From contig NC_052510.1 of assembly GCF_014356525.2 (NCBI RefSeq), positions 13,998,778 to 14,062,777 of the forward strand: a stretch of DNA of 64,000 nt. Reading direction: 5' to 3'. The notes beneath the pieces are model-generated. The model did not search any database, was not told where the DNA came from, and saw only the letters and a program-made list of their open reading frames with translations. Positions 46,895 to 59,320 of the stretch are shown piece by piece. Position numbers and translations under genes: made by a program. The stretch is from Nilaparvata lugens. Lineage: Eukaryota > Arthropoda > Insecta > Hemiptera > Delphacidae. Numbering within the stretch: position 1 is the first letter of the stretch; every line of letters starts with the position of its first letter.

Positions 46895-47035
46895 AAAATG
46901 TTGTGTACATCACGAGCGAAAAATACTTTTTCTCCCTCAGGAAAATTGTTGCCCTCGGCTTCGCCTCGGGCTTCAAACTTTTTCCCTCAGGGAGAAAAAG
47001 TCGTACTTTTCACTCTAGATATACAAATAACTAAT
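46895..47035. mobile_element. Foldback MITE around GCCCTCGGCTTCGCC
   Basis: TACTTTTTCTCCCTCAGG at 46921 pairs with CCTCAGGGAGAAAAAGTCGT near 46984-47003, and GCCCTCGG pairs with CCTCGGGC at the centre. The 75-codon open frame here reads through the hairpin and is not a gene. Confidence 0.65.
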
Positions 47036-47914
47036 ATTGTTTCTATCAATTCGAATAAAGTAGCCCATATAAGTGAAGTGATTTTTGATTATAATTTAGT
47101 TGAAAAACAGGCTTTAATCTGAACTAATTTTATTTGAAATTTTAGCTTTTTTCGATTGAATGCTGTTTCATTTCAAAGTAATACTTGATTTCTCCATGTG
47201 TGTATTTGAACCAGAGAATATAGAATGTAACACTCTATAATATTACACTCAATACTCTCTCATTTGAACAAGTTTCCAAATGAGTTATGAGTTTCGTATT
47301 ACAAAGCTCAAATATAAAATTCTCCCCTTGGGAACAAAATATCCATCGAAGGATTACACAACACTATAATCATATCTTTTGTTCTCCATAGTTTTTATCC
47401 AGTCATAACATGCAAATGGAGCTCAATAATGCAAATCAGTTTCTATTGGCAATTAGAATTGAAATGTTCCGCTGTTATTATTGTTTGTACAAAATTACCA
47501 ATACTGATAGATCAAAAGTTCTCTCATTGTTATTCAATATGGCTCATAGAGTTCTACACTCTATGAGAATATCAAAACCGCTTGAACCAAACTGATTAAA
47601 AACATGATTAGCAAGTGAACTGTAATTTTATGATTGTAAACGCAAAAATCGATTCATAGTTGAGAGCATTCATTGAAGTTGATGAAGCTGTATCATGTTT
47701 TCATATTATATCCGTGAAATTATCATGATAATGTGTCTCTCATGAATATGAATAGAGGTAATGAGACACTGTGACTGTGATGTTCACTGTTCACTGTTCA
47801 CTTATTGGTATTGGATACACTCAACTACGGAACATGAGTCTACTACATCAGGACACAATCGGAAAACTGCATCCTTTCGACTCGAGTATTGGCTTATGAT
47901 CATGATATCGTTTT
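47036..47914. other. Unassigned sequence
   Basis: Nothing recognised; several short open frames without family resemblance. Confidence 0.5.
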
Positions 47915-47917
47915 TAC

Positions 47918-48030
47918 AAGTGTATAACTTCAGGGTTCCTCTGTAACAAATTAAGAAATAGGCTCTTTTTACGAGTGTAATAATTCAGGGTTCCTTGGTA
48001 ATAGATTGAGAAATAGGCTAGTTTTGGGAA
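47918..48030. repeat. Two-copy ~58 bp tandem repeat
   Basis: TTCAGGGTTCCTYKGTAA followed by ATTRAGAAATAGGCT in both units, at about 47929 and 47987. Confidence 0.82.
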
Positions 48031-49499
48031 TGTTTTTAATTCCTCGGACATGAGAACAAGATGTGAGTTTGCCGGTGAGAGAGTGTCAGAAAGTATAAAC
48101 AATTCATGACAGCGAAAAGTTCCAGAGGTCGGTCATGAGAGGAAAGGTCAACAGATTCGACATCTCACAGATATTTGTCATCCAACTTATCTCGGACAGT
48201 GCTGTCACAACTTTCACACAACAAAACTTTTCATTGATTCTCACAGAACTGTTCCAGGAGAATGATGTGGTCGATGGTATCACCAAGAATTTTATAGTTC
48301 CACAATATTTGTTTAACAGGTGATAACAGGTTAAAGGTTGAATTTTTCATGGGTGAATCAAGCTATAATCGAGTTAGACATAAATTTAAACTCTATTTAC
48401 TCTCAGCTCATATGCAATTTTTCTATAGCGAATGAATGCATTAGAATATAGTAACTAGTAGATGATAATTATAACAACAGTTTGGTCTTCATTCACAACG
48501 ATATTCTTCTTTTTTTCAGGTGAGATGATCACTTTGAGAGACAAAATGCGGATCCAAAGCAGTAAGGATTCAGTGAACAATTGATATTTCTATTATGAAA
48601 TCCATTCAAATTGATTGATAAATACTGAATTTTCATTCAAGTGACGAATAGTTAGTTTCTTCCTCTGATCATTGTGACATAATAGTTGGTTTTACCCTCT
48701 CAAAAATAGTTCTATCTTTGAGGAACGATATATTGCAATAGTATATATTGTGTTTGAAAGTGATGAAGAATCATAATCTCTTTTGGACTAATTTTCAATC
48801 AAAATTCGGGAATGGAATAGAAAGGGCTTTAAGCATGTTCTTCCATTTCCAATCATTTTATGATTATGTGTTTTATCGTTGTTGAATGAATGTATAAATA
48901 ATTTTGTAAAAAAAGCAACCGTACAATATGTTCCACATTGCAATGCTTCAGATGTATGCATCAAAAACAATACTCCATTACTCCTCTTTGGAACAGACTA
49001 TCAATGAATACATTAATTTGAACAATGTATGAAATGTCTGGAAAGAAGGAAGAAATCAGAGAGAGAGGTCATGTGGAAAAGAATATCAAGGATAATAATA
49101 CGCAAACATTTCTGTTCAGCATCTTTCAAATTTCAATTCCATCGACTGGAGTTTCCATCACACTCTAACTAAATCACAAATCAAGTGTTCCCAATCTACA
49201 TGATTTGCGATACACGAACAGTAGCCACAACTCAACTAATCTCTGTCATGGCAAACCTCATGCATCAAACGGTGTCCAGCTCACAAATAAACTAAAAGTG
49301 GAATGTTATCAACTGGGCGGGCGATAGATAGGGGCTGGAAACATTGTGATGAGAATTCATCCCTCATGTAATAGCATGTCAACCCTCATATCCAGCGGCG
49401 TCCCAAGAATCAAATCGTTATTTAAATAGAACGCTATGCTGCACAAATTGATTCCATCGAAAACGAATAGAATTGGTTGGTTCTCTCTCACCAACAGTC
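48031..49499. other. Unassigned sequence
   Basis: 48099-48323 is open on the plus strand (and the complementary strand is open too) for about 60-75 codons, ending next to AACAGGTGATAA, but no family or splice context supports a gene. Confidence 0.45.
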
Positions 49500-49960
49500 A
49501 TTTCCTCCTCGCACATCATCTCACTCTATCTCTCTCAGTATTTCAATAGAATTTCTCTCATTTTAGTTCTTTCTCTTATTTTGCTTCTCATTTCGGTCTC
49601 TCACACAAAAACACATATTTTTAAAAATATTTCTCTCTCGAGTCCCACTTCCTCTCTCTTTCATGTTATCCTCTATTTACATCACAACAATTTCAACTAG
49701 TTCTCTCTCCGTTTTGCTTCTCATCACCATCTCTCACACAAAATACATATCATTTCCTTCTCACTCCCTCTCTCTAAGTAATACTTTTTATGGCATCATC
49801 GTTCACATCCCAAAAATTTTAACTAATTCTCTCTCTGTCTTGCTTTTCATTTCGGTCTCTCACACGAAAACACATATTATTTTCACTACTTCTCTCCCGT
49901 TCCTCACAACCTCACTCTTTTTAAGCAACACTCTCTCATGGTATCCTTTTTTTACATTGC
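49500..49960. repeat. CT-rich imperfect tandem repeat, ~135 bp units
   Basis: TTGCTTYTCATTTCGG / ATCACCAT followed by TCTCTCACACRAAAACACAT occurs near 49577, 49713 and 49842. Between them are CTCTCT-rich spacers. Confidence 0.78.
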
Positions 49961-50522
49961 AACATTCGAAATTCACCATTATTGGTACCCAGAAGTTGAG
50001 TTGAGCTCAATCAACGTGTTACACATTGTCATACAATTCATATTATGATATATATATCTATATACTAGTGGTCAAACCCATCACACGCCTGTTTGAGATT
50101 TTACTTCCCGGATTTGCCAATAGCTATATAGGTATACATATCTCCCAGTTTTGGTGCTGGAGAATCATCCCTCTTCAAGCGTACCAAGATACAAGCTCTT
50201 TGAACATCCGAATACATACACATCTCAAATGACAGTGATAGATGACTTGAGCGTGAAAAATTGATCCATGCTCGGCATATATTGGGGCTGTTGAAAGAGG
50301 ATGTCTATCTGACACAAGATAGACGTGAATCATTACATTGAAGAAATATGTAGCAACTGACTGTAGTTGAAAAGTCGGAAGTTGAAAAATGACTTTAAAT
50401 CGACAATTTTTCCCCGATTGTTAAGAAGTCAAATAAACTTTTATAAAATAGGAAATCACCACACAATTGGAGTAAGGAGCTATCGAGAAGTGACTTTACA
50501 TCATTTGAATTTGCCATCTTGT
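49961..50522. other. Unassigned sequence
   Basis: Nothing recognised. Confidence 0.5.
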
Positions 50523-50664
50523 GCTGCGTACAGACTTAAGCGCCACGAACACGCGCATTTCAGGTTTCATCAGCTGATCATATCTGTATTTGAACTAACA
50601 TATATATATTTGATAAGCTGATTAAAAGTGGAAGCGTGCTCGTGGTATTAAGTCTGTACGCAGC
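50523..50664. mobile_element. TTAA-type MITE, member 3 (142 bp)
   Basis: GCTGCGTACAGACTTAAGCG at the left and TTAAGTCTGTACGCAGC at the right are inverted copies. Subterminal GCCACGAACACGCGCATTTC and the TCAGCTGAT block match the element at 32198-32417. The flanks TTGT and TTTA are compatible with a decayed TTAA duplication. Confidence 0.78.
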
Positions 50665-51174
50665 TTTAGATTCTCAAGTATTAGAAATGTATCGCACAGT
50701 ATAATTGAATATATTCATGTTAGGTAGTTGATAAATAAATATACGTTTAACATTTGTCCAATCATTCAGATTTTATTGGACCTCCCGTTCGAAGTGTGAC
50801 TACGAATACAAATGACCAGAATCACTTTGATAGTGTCAAAATCACCTCTTGATGGTTTGGTACCCCCTTACTGGCATTATCCTTGCTACGCTAACTATAT
50901 AAACTTGACGTTGTCTGTTTTCAATGAATTTGATGGGAATAAAATTCTATCTATTCATTCATGGAACCCCTTTACTGGTGGTCCGGGATTATGATGGAAT
51001 CTCATCACCTATGAACATACCTAAGGGTCATATGTGGACATCGTTCTCAGTAAGAAATTCCAGTCATTGTCTACCCAACACTTATTTCCTCCCGGGATCT
51101 TCACCACACATACCACCGAAATTCTATTATCTAGGATCTAGGCTTTAATGTACATGCACTTCTCCTAGTCGCCG
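50665..51174. other. Unassigned sequence
   Basis: Two overlapping short plus frames (50812-51148) have no recognisable family. Confidence 0.45.
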
Positions 51175-51830
51175 TTGTCATCTTCCTCCTTGCTCCTCCT
51201 CCTACTCCTCCTCCTCCTCCTCCTCCTCCTCCTCCATCACCTTATCCTCCTCCTCCTCCATCACCTTATCCTCCTCCTCCTCCTCCTCCTCCTCCTCATC
51301 CTCCTCCATCACCTCCTCTTCCTTCATATCCTTCTCCTGCATCTTTCCCTTGACCTTCTTCTTCTACTCCTCTTCCTCATCCACTTCCACTTCCCACTCC
51401 TACTCTTTCGTCACATCCTGCTACCCACATGCCCCTTGATCATCTCCATCACCTCCTCCTATTCCCTTCTCTCTCCACCTACTCCTTCTTCTCATCCACC
51501 TCCTCCACCTCCTCCTCTTCCTTCATATCCTTCTCCCGCATCTTTCCTCTGGACCCTCTTCTTCTACTCCTCCACATCCTCCACCTCCTTCACCACTCCT
51601 CATCTATCTTCTCCTTCTCCCTCTTCTGATCCTCCACCGCCTCTTCCAAATCATCCTCCTACTCCTTAATCACATCCTGCTCCTGCACCTCTCCTCCCAA
51701 TCCTCCTCCACCATCTTCATCTCCTTCTCTTCCTTCACATCTGTCTCCTCCTCCTCCTCCTCTTCCTCCTTCGCCTGTTCTCCTCCTTCTCCTCCTCTTC
51801 CTGTCCTTCTCCACCTCTCACACCACTTTC
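51175..51830. repeat. Pyrimidine-rich block with (CTC)n core
   Basis: CTCCTCCTC runs occupy 51185-51310, followed by CT-rich sequence with repeats of CATCACCTCCTC and CTTCCTTCATATCCTTCTCC (about 51313 and 51517). The open frames are poly-Leu/Pro/Ser artefacts. Confidence 0.88.
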
Positions 51831-52330
51831 TGTCCCGGTCATTACACTTGATGCCACAGTTTACCACTAACTACTTTCACGGAAGAGAGGCAGCTACAAG
51901 ACCAGTTACCAGTGGCTGGCTCTTGTCCGGTAAATGTGGCATTAAACTCGTCCGTTGCTGCAAACTTTGACTTGGACGAATTAGTGACGGGGTCCTGGGG
52001 GGTACGCTAGGGGTCCAGGGGGGACCATGTGCGGTTAATTCGTCGGACAAGGGTCGCTGCTAATGAAGTACCTCCTGGCTGCCCCTCCCACCAACTAAAT
52101 GCCTTGCTGGATCTTGTCTGCACACATCCAGACCGCCGCCGCTGCCTCAAGACAGTTGGTCGGATGTTGTTGATCACATAAGGCCCGACTCGGCCGAGCT
52201 TCAACTGTTGGCCAAACTTCTCCGCGCCAATGAAACACCAACGTCTTATTCAGGATGTTTGGCTCACACGCTTTCACTCTGATTGCAAACACTCTTCTTT
52301 GATTGCTCGAATTGTTAAATACTTTGAGAG
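51831..52330. other. GC-rich island, no gene identified
   Basis: This stretch (for example GACCGCCGCCGCTGCCTC and GGGGTCCTGGGGGGTACG) is much richer in G+C than its surroundings, with two overlapping minus open frames of 65 codons. I recognise no protein. It could be an unlisted exon, a CpG-rich regulatory region, or an old repeat. Confidence 0.4.
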
Positions 52331-53467
52331 AGTGAGAAGAGGAGATAGTAAAAGAGGAGACAGAATAGAAAGAGGATGGATGAAAAGGAAGAGAAAATAA
52401 GTGAAAGAGTAAAAGAGAATAGGGTTGAGTAGTAGGAAGGAATTGTTAAATTATACCACAGAATACAGCATATTATAGGCTGCCAGTAGCAGCTATCAAT
52501 TCACAAAAAATGGTTCTAAAAACTGACGCTCTCCTCCCTTATTATATTAATGCCAGCCTACTTTTCTCCTTCCACCAACTACAAGCGTCTGTGGACATGC
52601 TTCTGCGATCTGGTGGGACTGTACAGAACTAAATTATGCGTCATGTTTTAAATGCACTACGCCGTCTTTCTCATTATAGTAGTTTTCTCTGATTATACTT
52701 TGAAGAGTGAGAAGAGAAGATACCAAAAGAGGAGAAAAAATGATAGAGGATGGAGCTAAAATAGGAGAGAAAAGGAGGATGAAAGATAGAATGTGTTCGA
52801 GATAATGAAATGACGAAGAACGATTTGAAATGATGATTTGTGTTGAGGACTCCTCTAGGAACTTGTGATTCCCTTCTTTATCAAGCAAAAAGGTCATACA
52901 TAATAAATAGATTCTCCGCATTGATGATTCAGTTACGAGGAAATACTTGAGATTTCAGCAGCCTTGTAAAAGAAGCCTTTTTTTCATGTGACGAAATAAT
53001 TAATTCTTCTATAAAATATAGATTATCAAATTCAGGGTGAAGTCATAGACATTTATTCAAAGTGAAGATATGGGTGCTCTCCTGTTTTCTTGAATATTCT
53101 TTGTCGATATAGCAAACGCTCAGGATGTTCAAGATGAATACACCGTGCTTCAACAATCCTTATATTTAACGTCGACTGGTAAAGTTTTAATTATTCAAAT
53201 TTCTGTATATTTATTTCAATTGAGTTGTTTGCTTAAATATTTCCGCGAGAATAATTTAAGTGAGAATATTCCTATTTTCATCTGAAATGTATTTTCCTTG
53301 GAAACTATAACATCGTAATTACCATGCACTGATAAACAAATTTCACGCTCAAATTGTCAATATAATGCAGAAAAGACGACTTCTCTATAATATACTCATC
53401 TTCAGACAGTTCACTCATGGATACTTACTATATCATCCAACAAGTAAAACATTTTTATCAGAATATT
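52331..53467. other. Unassigned sequence
   Basis: Purine-rich at 52330-52420 and 52690-52790; otherwise nothing recognised. Confidence 0.5.
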
Positions 53468-53963
53468 ACGAGTCACAAGACTCTTATCTTGATAAAAACA
53501 CAATAAATCTCCATATGCATTAGTCTGCTACGTTACTCTGTCACTGAGGATTGACTCAGTTACTCGGATAAACGAGTGGATACCGGCAAGTCAAGTGTAG
53601 CAGCTCCATGAACGGATCAGGAGAGTTTCAGGAAAAGGAAATCTTTCATCAGAGGGAACAACAAACAGACTTGCACAAGAGAGAAGGAAAAGAGATCGTA
53701 TACAAACAAACAAGAGAGAGACGAGTCACAAGACTCTTATCTTGATAAAAACACAATAAATCTCCATATGCATTAGTCTGCTACGTTACTCTGTCACTGA
53801 GGATTGACTCAGTTACTCGGATAAACGAGTGGATACGGCAAGTCAAGTGTAGCAGCTCCATGAACGGATCAGGAGAGTTTCAGGAAAAGGAAATCTTTCA
53901 TCACAGGGAACAACAAACAAACTTGCACAAGAGAGAAGGAAAAGAGATCGTATACAAACAAAC
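53468..53963. repeat. Two-copy 253 bp tandem duplication, near identical
   Basis: ACGAGTCACAAGACTCTTAT starts both units (53468, 53721). The copies differ at only a few sites by eye, for example GATACCGGCAAG against GATACGGCAAG, and CATCAGAGG against CATCACAGG. This suggests a recent event. Confidence 0.95.
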
Positions 53964-54455
53964 AGTAGAGAAAGGGAGAGGAGACCGTATACCCATCGGA
54001 GAGCCAGTCCGTAAATTGAGGGTCTCTTCATAGCAATGAATAAAAGAAGACTGCTTTTATGGCCGCATTAAACAGTCTGAATTTGGGATGGCTGTTGAGA
54101 CATCTTGATGTAGAGCACTGGGACGATTTCGATCAACAACTGAGGAGCTATTGGGATGATTGTTGCAGTTAAAAATCGTTAAATAAACCCGCAATTATCC
54201 TATTTAAATGTGAAAATTAAAATTAGTCAATGTGGCAAATATGAAGACTAAAATCATTATGATGGTTAGGATTATTACTCGTGTATAATTTGATCCAATT
54301 CAAGCGGATTGAATTCAAAAAAATATATATTCTACTGGAATCTAATCAATTTCAAAATTAACATTATGGAAAAAGTGAAAAATAACGATTTGTAAGCATT
54401 TTGAAGAATTGAATTGAATTATATATTTGATATTATTATCTTAAATAGGTGAAAC
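53964..54455. other. Unassigned sequence
   Basis: Nothing recognised. Confidence 0.5.
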
Positions 54456-54630
54456 TGGAAAGATCATGTTGAAAGTATGGAGAGAGACAGGATTCCCAGG
54501 GCAGTCATGTTTATAACCCGGTTGGAAGGAGAAGTGTGGGCAGACCCCGTAAAAGATGGATGTGATGGTGAGTTTGAAGTCGGAACAGGCAAATTGCCTA
54601 ATCCTTGCAGGAAGACGATGACGATCTTAA
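54456..54630 (+). pseudogene. RTE-type LINE, C-terminal fragment
   Basis: From 54456, WKDHVESMERDRIPRAVMF, then after a one-base frameshift YNPVGRRSVGRPRKRW to a TGA at about 54561. The GRRxxGRPxxRW block is the conserved C-terminal motif of RTE-like endonuclease/RT proteins. The following sequence (GGAACAGGCAAATTGCC...GGAAGACGATGACG) resembles their 3' ends. A related but different remnant is at 9428-9575. Confidence 0.72.
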
Positions 54631-55199
54631 ATAGAATAGAGAAGTGAGGTTAGATAGTAAGCATACGAGTACATAACAAAGAGTATATATTCACTCCATT
54701 CTTATCAAGTCAGGAACCTCTGTATTGAAATTACCACCACCCATCTGCCCGCCGCCACTAAAAGAGTTCTACAATCATTCTCTTACTTTTTGTGTACGAG
54801 CCAGCTTTAAACATCATATCTCATTTTTACTTCTCTTGCTCTATTACCTATTGCCCTATTATTTTGGAAAGTATTGCTTTCCAAAAAATTAAGGAACCCG
54901 ATTTCAAGTTTTCAATGTATACCTAATGTAGTTTTGAATACCTAGGTACCTTCATATTTTTCTATTGCTTTTAGCATTATTTATATTAATGAAATAAAAA
55001 CACATATATCGTCAAATTCTACAGTTTTTAAACAAATTTTATTTCTTATATCTTTGGTAAATCGATCCTCACAAGTGTTGAGCTCTAATGTATTTAGTGT
55101 ATCCAAAATATAGTACAGTAAATCTCATACTAATCTTCAATGCCTCACTATCACAGCCAATATTTCATCTCCAGCAAGCTGAATTGGATTGAATTGAAT
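54631..55199. other. Unassigned sequence
   Basis: Nothing recognised. Confidence 0.5.
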
Positions 55200-55475
55200 C
55201 AAGTAATAATTGTCTTTATTAATTACGGGGTTAGGACTCCAGGTTCTCTCTGTCACAAATGTTTATACATTTCACAGCTGGAGTGAACGAGAGGCTTTCA
55301 TACAACAAAGATTCTTACAATAATCTCATCCAGAATAGAAATGTAAATTATAACCCTATTTCGGAATTTTAAAATCTAAATTTGAGAGAGAAATAGTACA
55401 AGGAATATCCTAAGTTCTTCTCTTCAGGACAATGATTTCTTGTAAAAATGACAAATAAATAAATAAATAACAGGA
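55200..55475. repeat. Retroposon tail pair
   Basis: The left edge has a minus-strand-looking start (AATAATTGTCTTTATTAATT). The right edge ends in GACAAATAAATAAATAAATA, preceded by AGTACAAGGAATATCC, loosely like the TCACCTATAAATTTGG family. These are probably decayed 3' ends. Confidence 0.45.
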
Positions 55476-56395
55476 TATAAGAGAATCATTCATGTAAGAA
55501 TGGAATCTGTGACTATTCTACAATTGGAAAATGTCTATTGCGTTTTGATTAGCCATGAAATGTGAGGATGACTGAGTAACTTCTCAACGCCAGAGTGAAT
55601 CCAATTTCAACAAATCATGTTATTAGGTACAGAGTGAGATGATACGTGGTAACTGTAAACCACCCGAAACGAAAATGAGAATGTGTTCTCTTGTCCTCGT
55701 TTCCATAGCAACGAAGGCAGCTCTTCTTCACTCGTGTCTTGAAAGACGTCTCACGCCAGAAAGTCACGAGAGATACTCACTGTCAAACAAAATTTAGGAA
55801 ACTAGTCCAATTTTCCTTTTTTCATTCGTGTTTAAAGTAAATCGATAGCAATCGACAGTTCTTAAATTTTTATACTTGAATTCAAGTTTAATGTGAATCA
55901 ATAATTAAATGGTTGAATCTAATTCAGTTATTGCCTGAAAATAATACAAACAAACAATACATAATATGTTGTAAGAAACATTTCTGAAAAAACACTCGAA
56001 AGTACAAAAATATGATGATTACATTTCTAAAAATTAGTTGGCGTTACAGTACCAGCAAAGCCTTATTGGTTAGTGTGCTGGCGTCGAGTAACAAAACTGT
56101 TCGAAAATTATAATCATTAATTTATCGTACAGTACTCATTATCTAGTACTTACTATCAATTACAACCGACAGTTCTAATATTTCGATTTTCTTAACTGAT
56201 CTTCAGAGAATTCAAAATAAATGAGGTGGATGAAGATGATGGTCCTGAACAAATTATCAAAAACAAATAATATTTCGTCATTGAAATCACCATACAAATG
56301 ATACCTCACAAAACTTTGTACTATTATCATGAGAGTTTCTGGTTATTCAAGTTATTGAGTTTTAATCTCAAGTCCTATAGGTTGCAGTAAATCTT
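55476..56395. other. Unassigned sequence
   Basis: Nothing recognised. Confidence 0.5.
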
Positions 56396-56520
56396 TTATT
56401 TATTCATTTATTTGTTTATCTGTGGATACAATCACACATCGTATAAATATGATTGTGAAGGAGCAACAGGCTTTGCCTGAAACTATTCCATTCCCAAATT
56501 TTCATAGTGAATAACATGTT
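56396..56520 (-). repeat. Retroposon 3' tail, minus strand
   Basis: Starts CTTTTATTTATTCATTTATT and runs through CAACAGGCTTTGCCTGAAAC. Similar in plan to the AGGC…GCC elements. Confidence 0.45.
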
Positions 56521-56724
56521 CAAAAAAAAAGGTTAAGATGATTAAGCAAACCTAACTCATAGACATAGGAAAATAGATGATGAAGAGTGTTGTATTGCTT
56601 AACGTTCAACTGGCTTATTTCGATTGAAAAAGCGAAGGTTCCATATCAAATAGGAACATTATCAATTCATAGGAGTATGATACCGGAATACAAATAAATA
56701 TCGGGGCACCAAACTTCGCTCGTT

Positions 56725-56860
56725 ACTTATTTATTGATAAACAGAACACAATTCTTCAAAATGATTGAGGAAGGGCTATCAGGCACAGCCCAAAACTGCT
56801 TCTTCCCCGAATTTCGATTCATACACTATAAATAGTCCAAAAAGTAAGTTATGTTCTATA
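56725..56860 (-). repeat. Retroposon 3' tail, AGCCCAAAAC family
   Basis: ACTTATTTATTGATAAACAG, then CAGGCACAGCCCAAAACTGC and CCGAATTTCGATTC, then AAAAAGTAAGTTATGTTC. Same family and orientation as 5219-5325. Confidence 0.55.
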
Positions 56861-57279
56861 CACTTGAAATCAGGTCCAATTCTCAGTACAAACATTTGAA
56901 AACAGAAAAGCTCCAATTCAGATTGTTCACAAACCAAATTGAATAACAAACTAACACTCACTAATCACTTAAATTGAAAAATAATGATTAATTTTGTAAA
57001 TTATGATATAATCTAATTTAGAATGATATATCATGTCATGTCAACAAATCAGATTATTTTGAACAAGTCGATTAGAATTTCTAAATAATATTTCTTGTGA
57101 GATAAGCTGATTGATTACACAGCTGAACATTATTCTGTTTCTCTTCCACACATGCACACGCATCTTGTGTTATCGAAAGACGACGAAATCATCATCTGTT
57201 TTTCCAAGGATGAATAATTATTATCCTTTTCATGTCCTTCAGCGAGTTTTCCCAGAAATGAGTCCTAGTGCAATCGAAT

Positions 57280-57430
57280 TTTTATATCATAAATCTACTA
57301 TGTTCCAAATTTCGTGAAACTCGTTAGAGCCGTTTTCGAGATCCGTTGGTCATAAATACATAACCAACCATATAAATAAACAAATATATATTATTCTATT
57401 ATAATTAAATATATATTTCTCGCTTAATAT
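57280..57430 (+). repeat. Possible retroposon 3' end
   Basis: TCGTTAGAGCCGTTTTCGAG followed by CATATAAATAAACAAATATA and TTTCTCGCTTAATATAA. I recall this pattern from hemipteran repeats; no second copy is in this window. Confidence 0.35.
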
Positions 57431-57877
57431 AATTGGATTCACTATTCACAAATTTGAAAAAATCATTTTTTCAGAATACAGTACAATATCAAGCAAAGCA
57501 AATTTTCACTTTGAGTTCAGATCATAGTCCTAATCAAAAACGGTTAAAAATTACTTTGGAAGTGGAGCTAACGGTTTAGCTAATGTATGTTATTGTAGCT
57601 AATGTAATGTAGCAAAGTGTAACTAATGTATCGAAATACATCGGTCAAAGTTTTCCCCACAGTATTGATTCTCATTGGCTTGATACATCAGTGTTTCGCG
57701 GAACTGCTCATCTGATTCAATCCAAGCTAACCTCTAACCTGAGTACACCTAACCCGACCTCAACTAACCCAGTTTCTCATTACTGGCGGCGGCAAGCCAT
57801 TCTGAATAGAATTATTTGCATAGTGACCTCCATGCTCGTGTTGCGGTAAACAGACAGATGAAAGGTTAGCACTGTCA

Positions 57878-57955
57878 GATTCACTCCAATTTGTCAGCAA
57901 CCCTTACGAAAAACCCCAAACGCTTCCCTTTCAACCAATGCTGACAATTCACGTG
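57878..57955. repeat. Short CTGTCAG-type element
   Basis: CAGATTCACTCCAATTTGTCAG to CCAATGCTGACA, the same plan as the elements at 1829 and 23302. Confidence 0.6.
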
Positions 57956-58754
57956 GCCCCATAATCTCTTCTCGGTTAGCAATGAGAACTCAAACTCGAA
58001 TTATCTTATTCACAGCGTACTCAGGCATATCTCTGTCCTTGACATTTTCCCTGCTGTATTCATTCCACGACCACAAGTTTTCCATCCCGGGAATTATGTT
58101 TTCTCTCGCAATAAGCTGTCATTCTGATCCCTGTTTATATGTACAACTCCACCACTACACACTGCTACAGTCCTTTATTCTGCTGGTGAGGAATAATACA
58201 CCAAATAACCAATTCGCGCAATATCTCTCCACCAAAGGTGTAGTATGAGAGATTACGGTCACTCGGAAAGCAAACGTGGTGTATTTCAGCTCTCAAGTAC
58301 CTTTTAAATTATTAATGTGTGGGTGGGAGCTCTATTCATAAATTCAGCTAGGAAATAATGTCCTTGACTCAATATTTAGAGTAAAGAGATATGAACTGAA
58401 TTTGTTCCCTGAAAAGGGCTGTTTTTGAGGACAACGTTTACTGTAATATGAAGAATGAGTTCATTATTGACTGAGGTTTTACTAATGCCAATACAAAGAA
58501 AATTCGTTTCAAAATAAAGTACACAGCAATAATTGAAAAAAATGACCGTATTTTCCCGAAATTATTTGAAATATTATGGATTTAAGGATATTACGTGGTT
58601 GAGTGAATTAGGTCAATTATCACAATAGAATAATTCATAACATTACATGTTTCATGTTTTTACGAAAGTTTTATTATCAATCTATCCAAATTTGAAATTG
58701 TTTGTTTTATTCTAATCTATATTCTTAGATTGTAATTTGGTGTAGAAAATTGAA
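57956..58754. other. Unassigned sequence
   Basis: An 88-codon plus frame at 57982-58248 shows no family resemblance. Confidence 0.45.
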
Positions 58755-58888
58755 ATGGACATAACCTATGTATAATATTTGGACAATTTGAAACTAAATT
58801 ATGAAATTGAAAAAGTTTTGGGCAATAGTCTGTTTTTTCTTTTTCGATCATTGTATTGCTTGTGATAACCTAATAAATAAATAAATAA
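58755..58888 (+). repeat. Retroposon 3' tail, AGCCCAAAAC-like family
   Basis: GACATAACCTATGTATAATA, then AAAGTTTTGGGCAATAGTCT, ending in AATAAATAAATAAATAAGTG. Plus-strand relative of 14774-14905. Confidence 0.55.
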
Positions 58889-59184
58889 GTGAATAAACAT
58901 TATATACTCAGCAATGAACAAAAACAACTGTATTATGTTGAGTGTGAAATTTCTCAAAAGTGTTTAAAAAATCAATCTCTTGATTCTTCAAACTTTTTTA
59001 AATCAGCTCCAGAGCAAATTGAGTAATAAAAATTATTTAAACCAGAAATAATATCATTATCACAACTGAAATGAGGAATGAACAGAGCACTGAGATGCAA
59101 CACAATTTAATAATCATTATCCAATATTGGATACATTTCCAAGAATTGTATATATTTCTATGATCATTGATTTGAGAATACATT
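58889..59184. other. Unassigned sequence
   Basis: Nothing recognised. Confidence 0.5.
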
Positions 59185-59320
59185 GTACACGTGAAATACT
59201 AACCTTATATTGGACTGTGTCACCTATAAATTTAGAAGAAAATAACACAAGGACTACCTTATTATTTCATCTACCAATGTTATTACATTAGTCTCATTTG
59301 CATTGTAAATAAATAAAATA
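59185..59320 (+). repeat. Retroposon 3' tail, TCACCTATAAATTTGG family
   Basis: Close match to 24690-24835: CTAACCTTATATTGGACTGT, TCACCTATAAATTTAGAAG, ACAAGGACTACCTTATTATT, GCATTGTAAATAAATAAAAT. Confidence 0.75.

Noticed and set aside
48099..48323. Possible exon before AACAG|GTGATA
   Set aside because: Both strands are open here, the acceptor side is not convincing, and no protein similarity is apparent.
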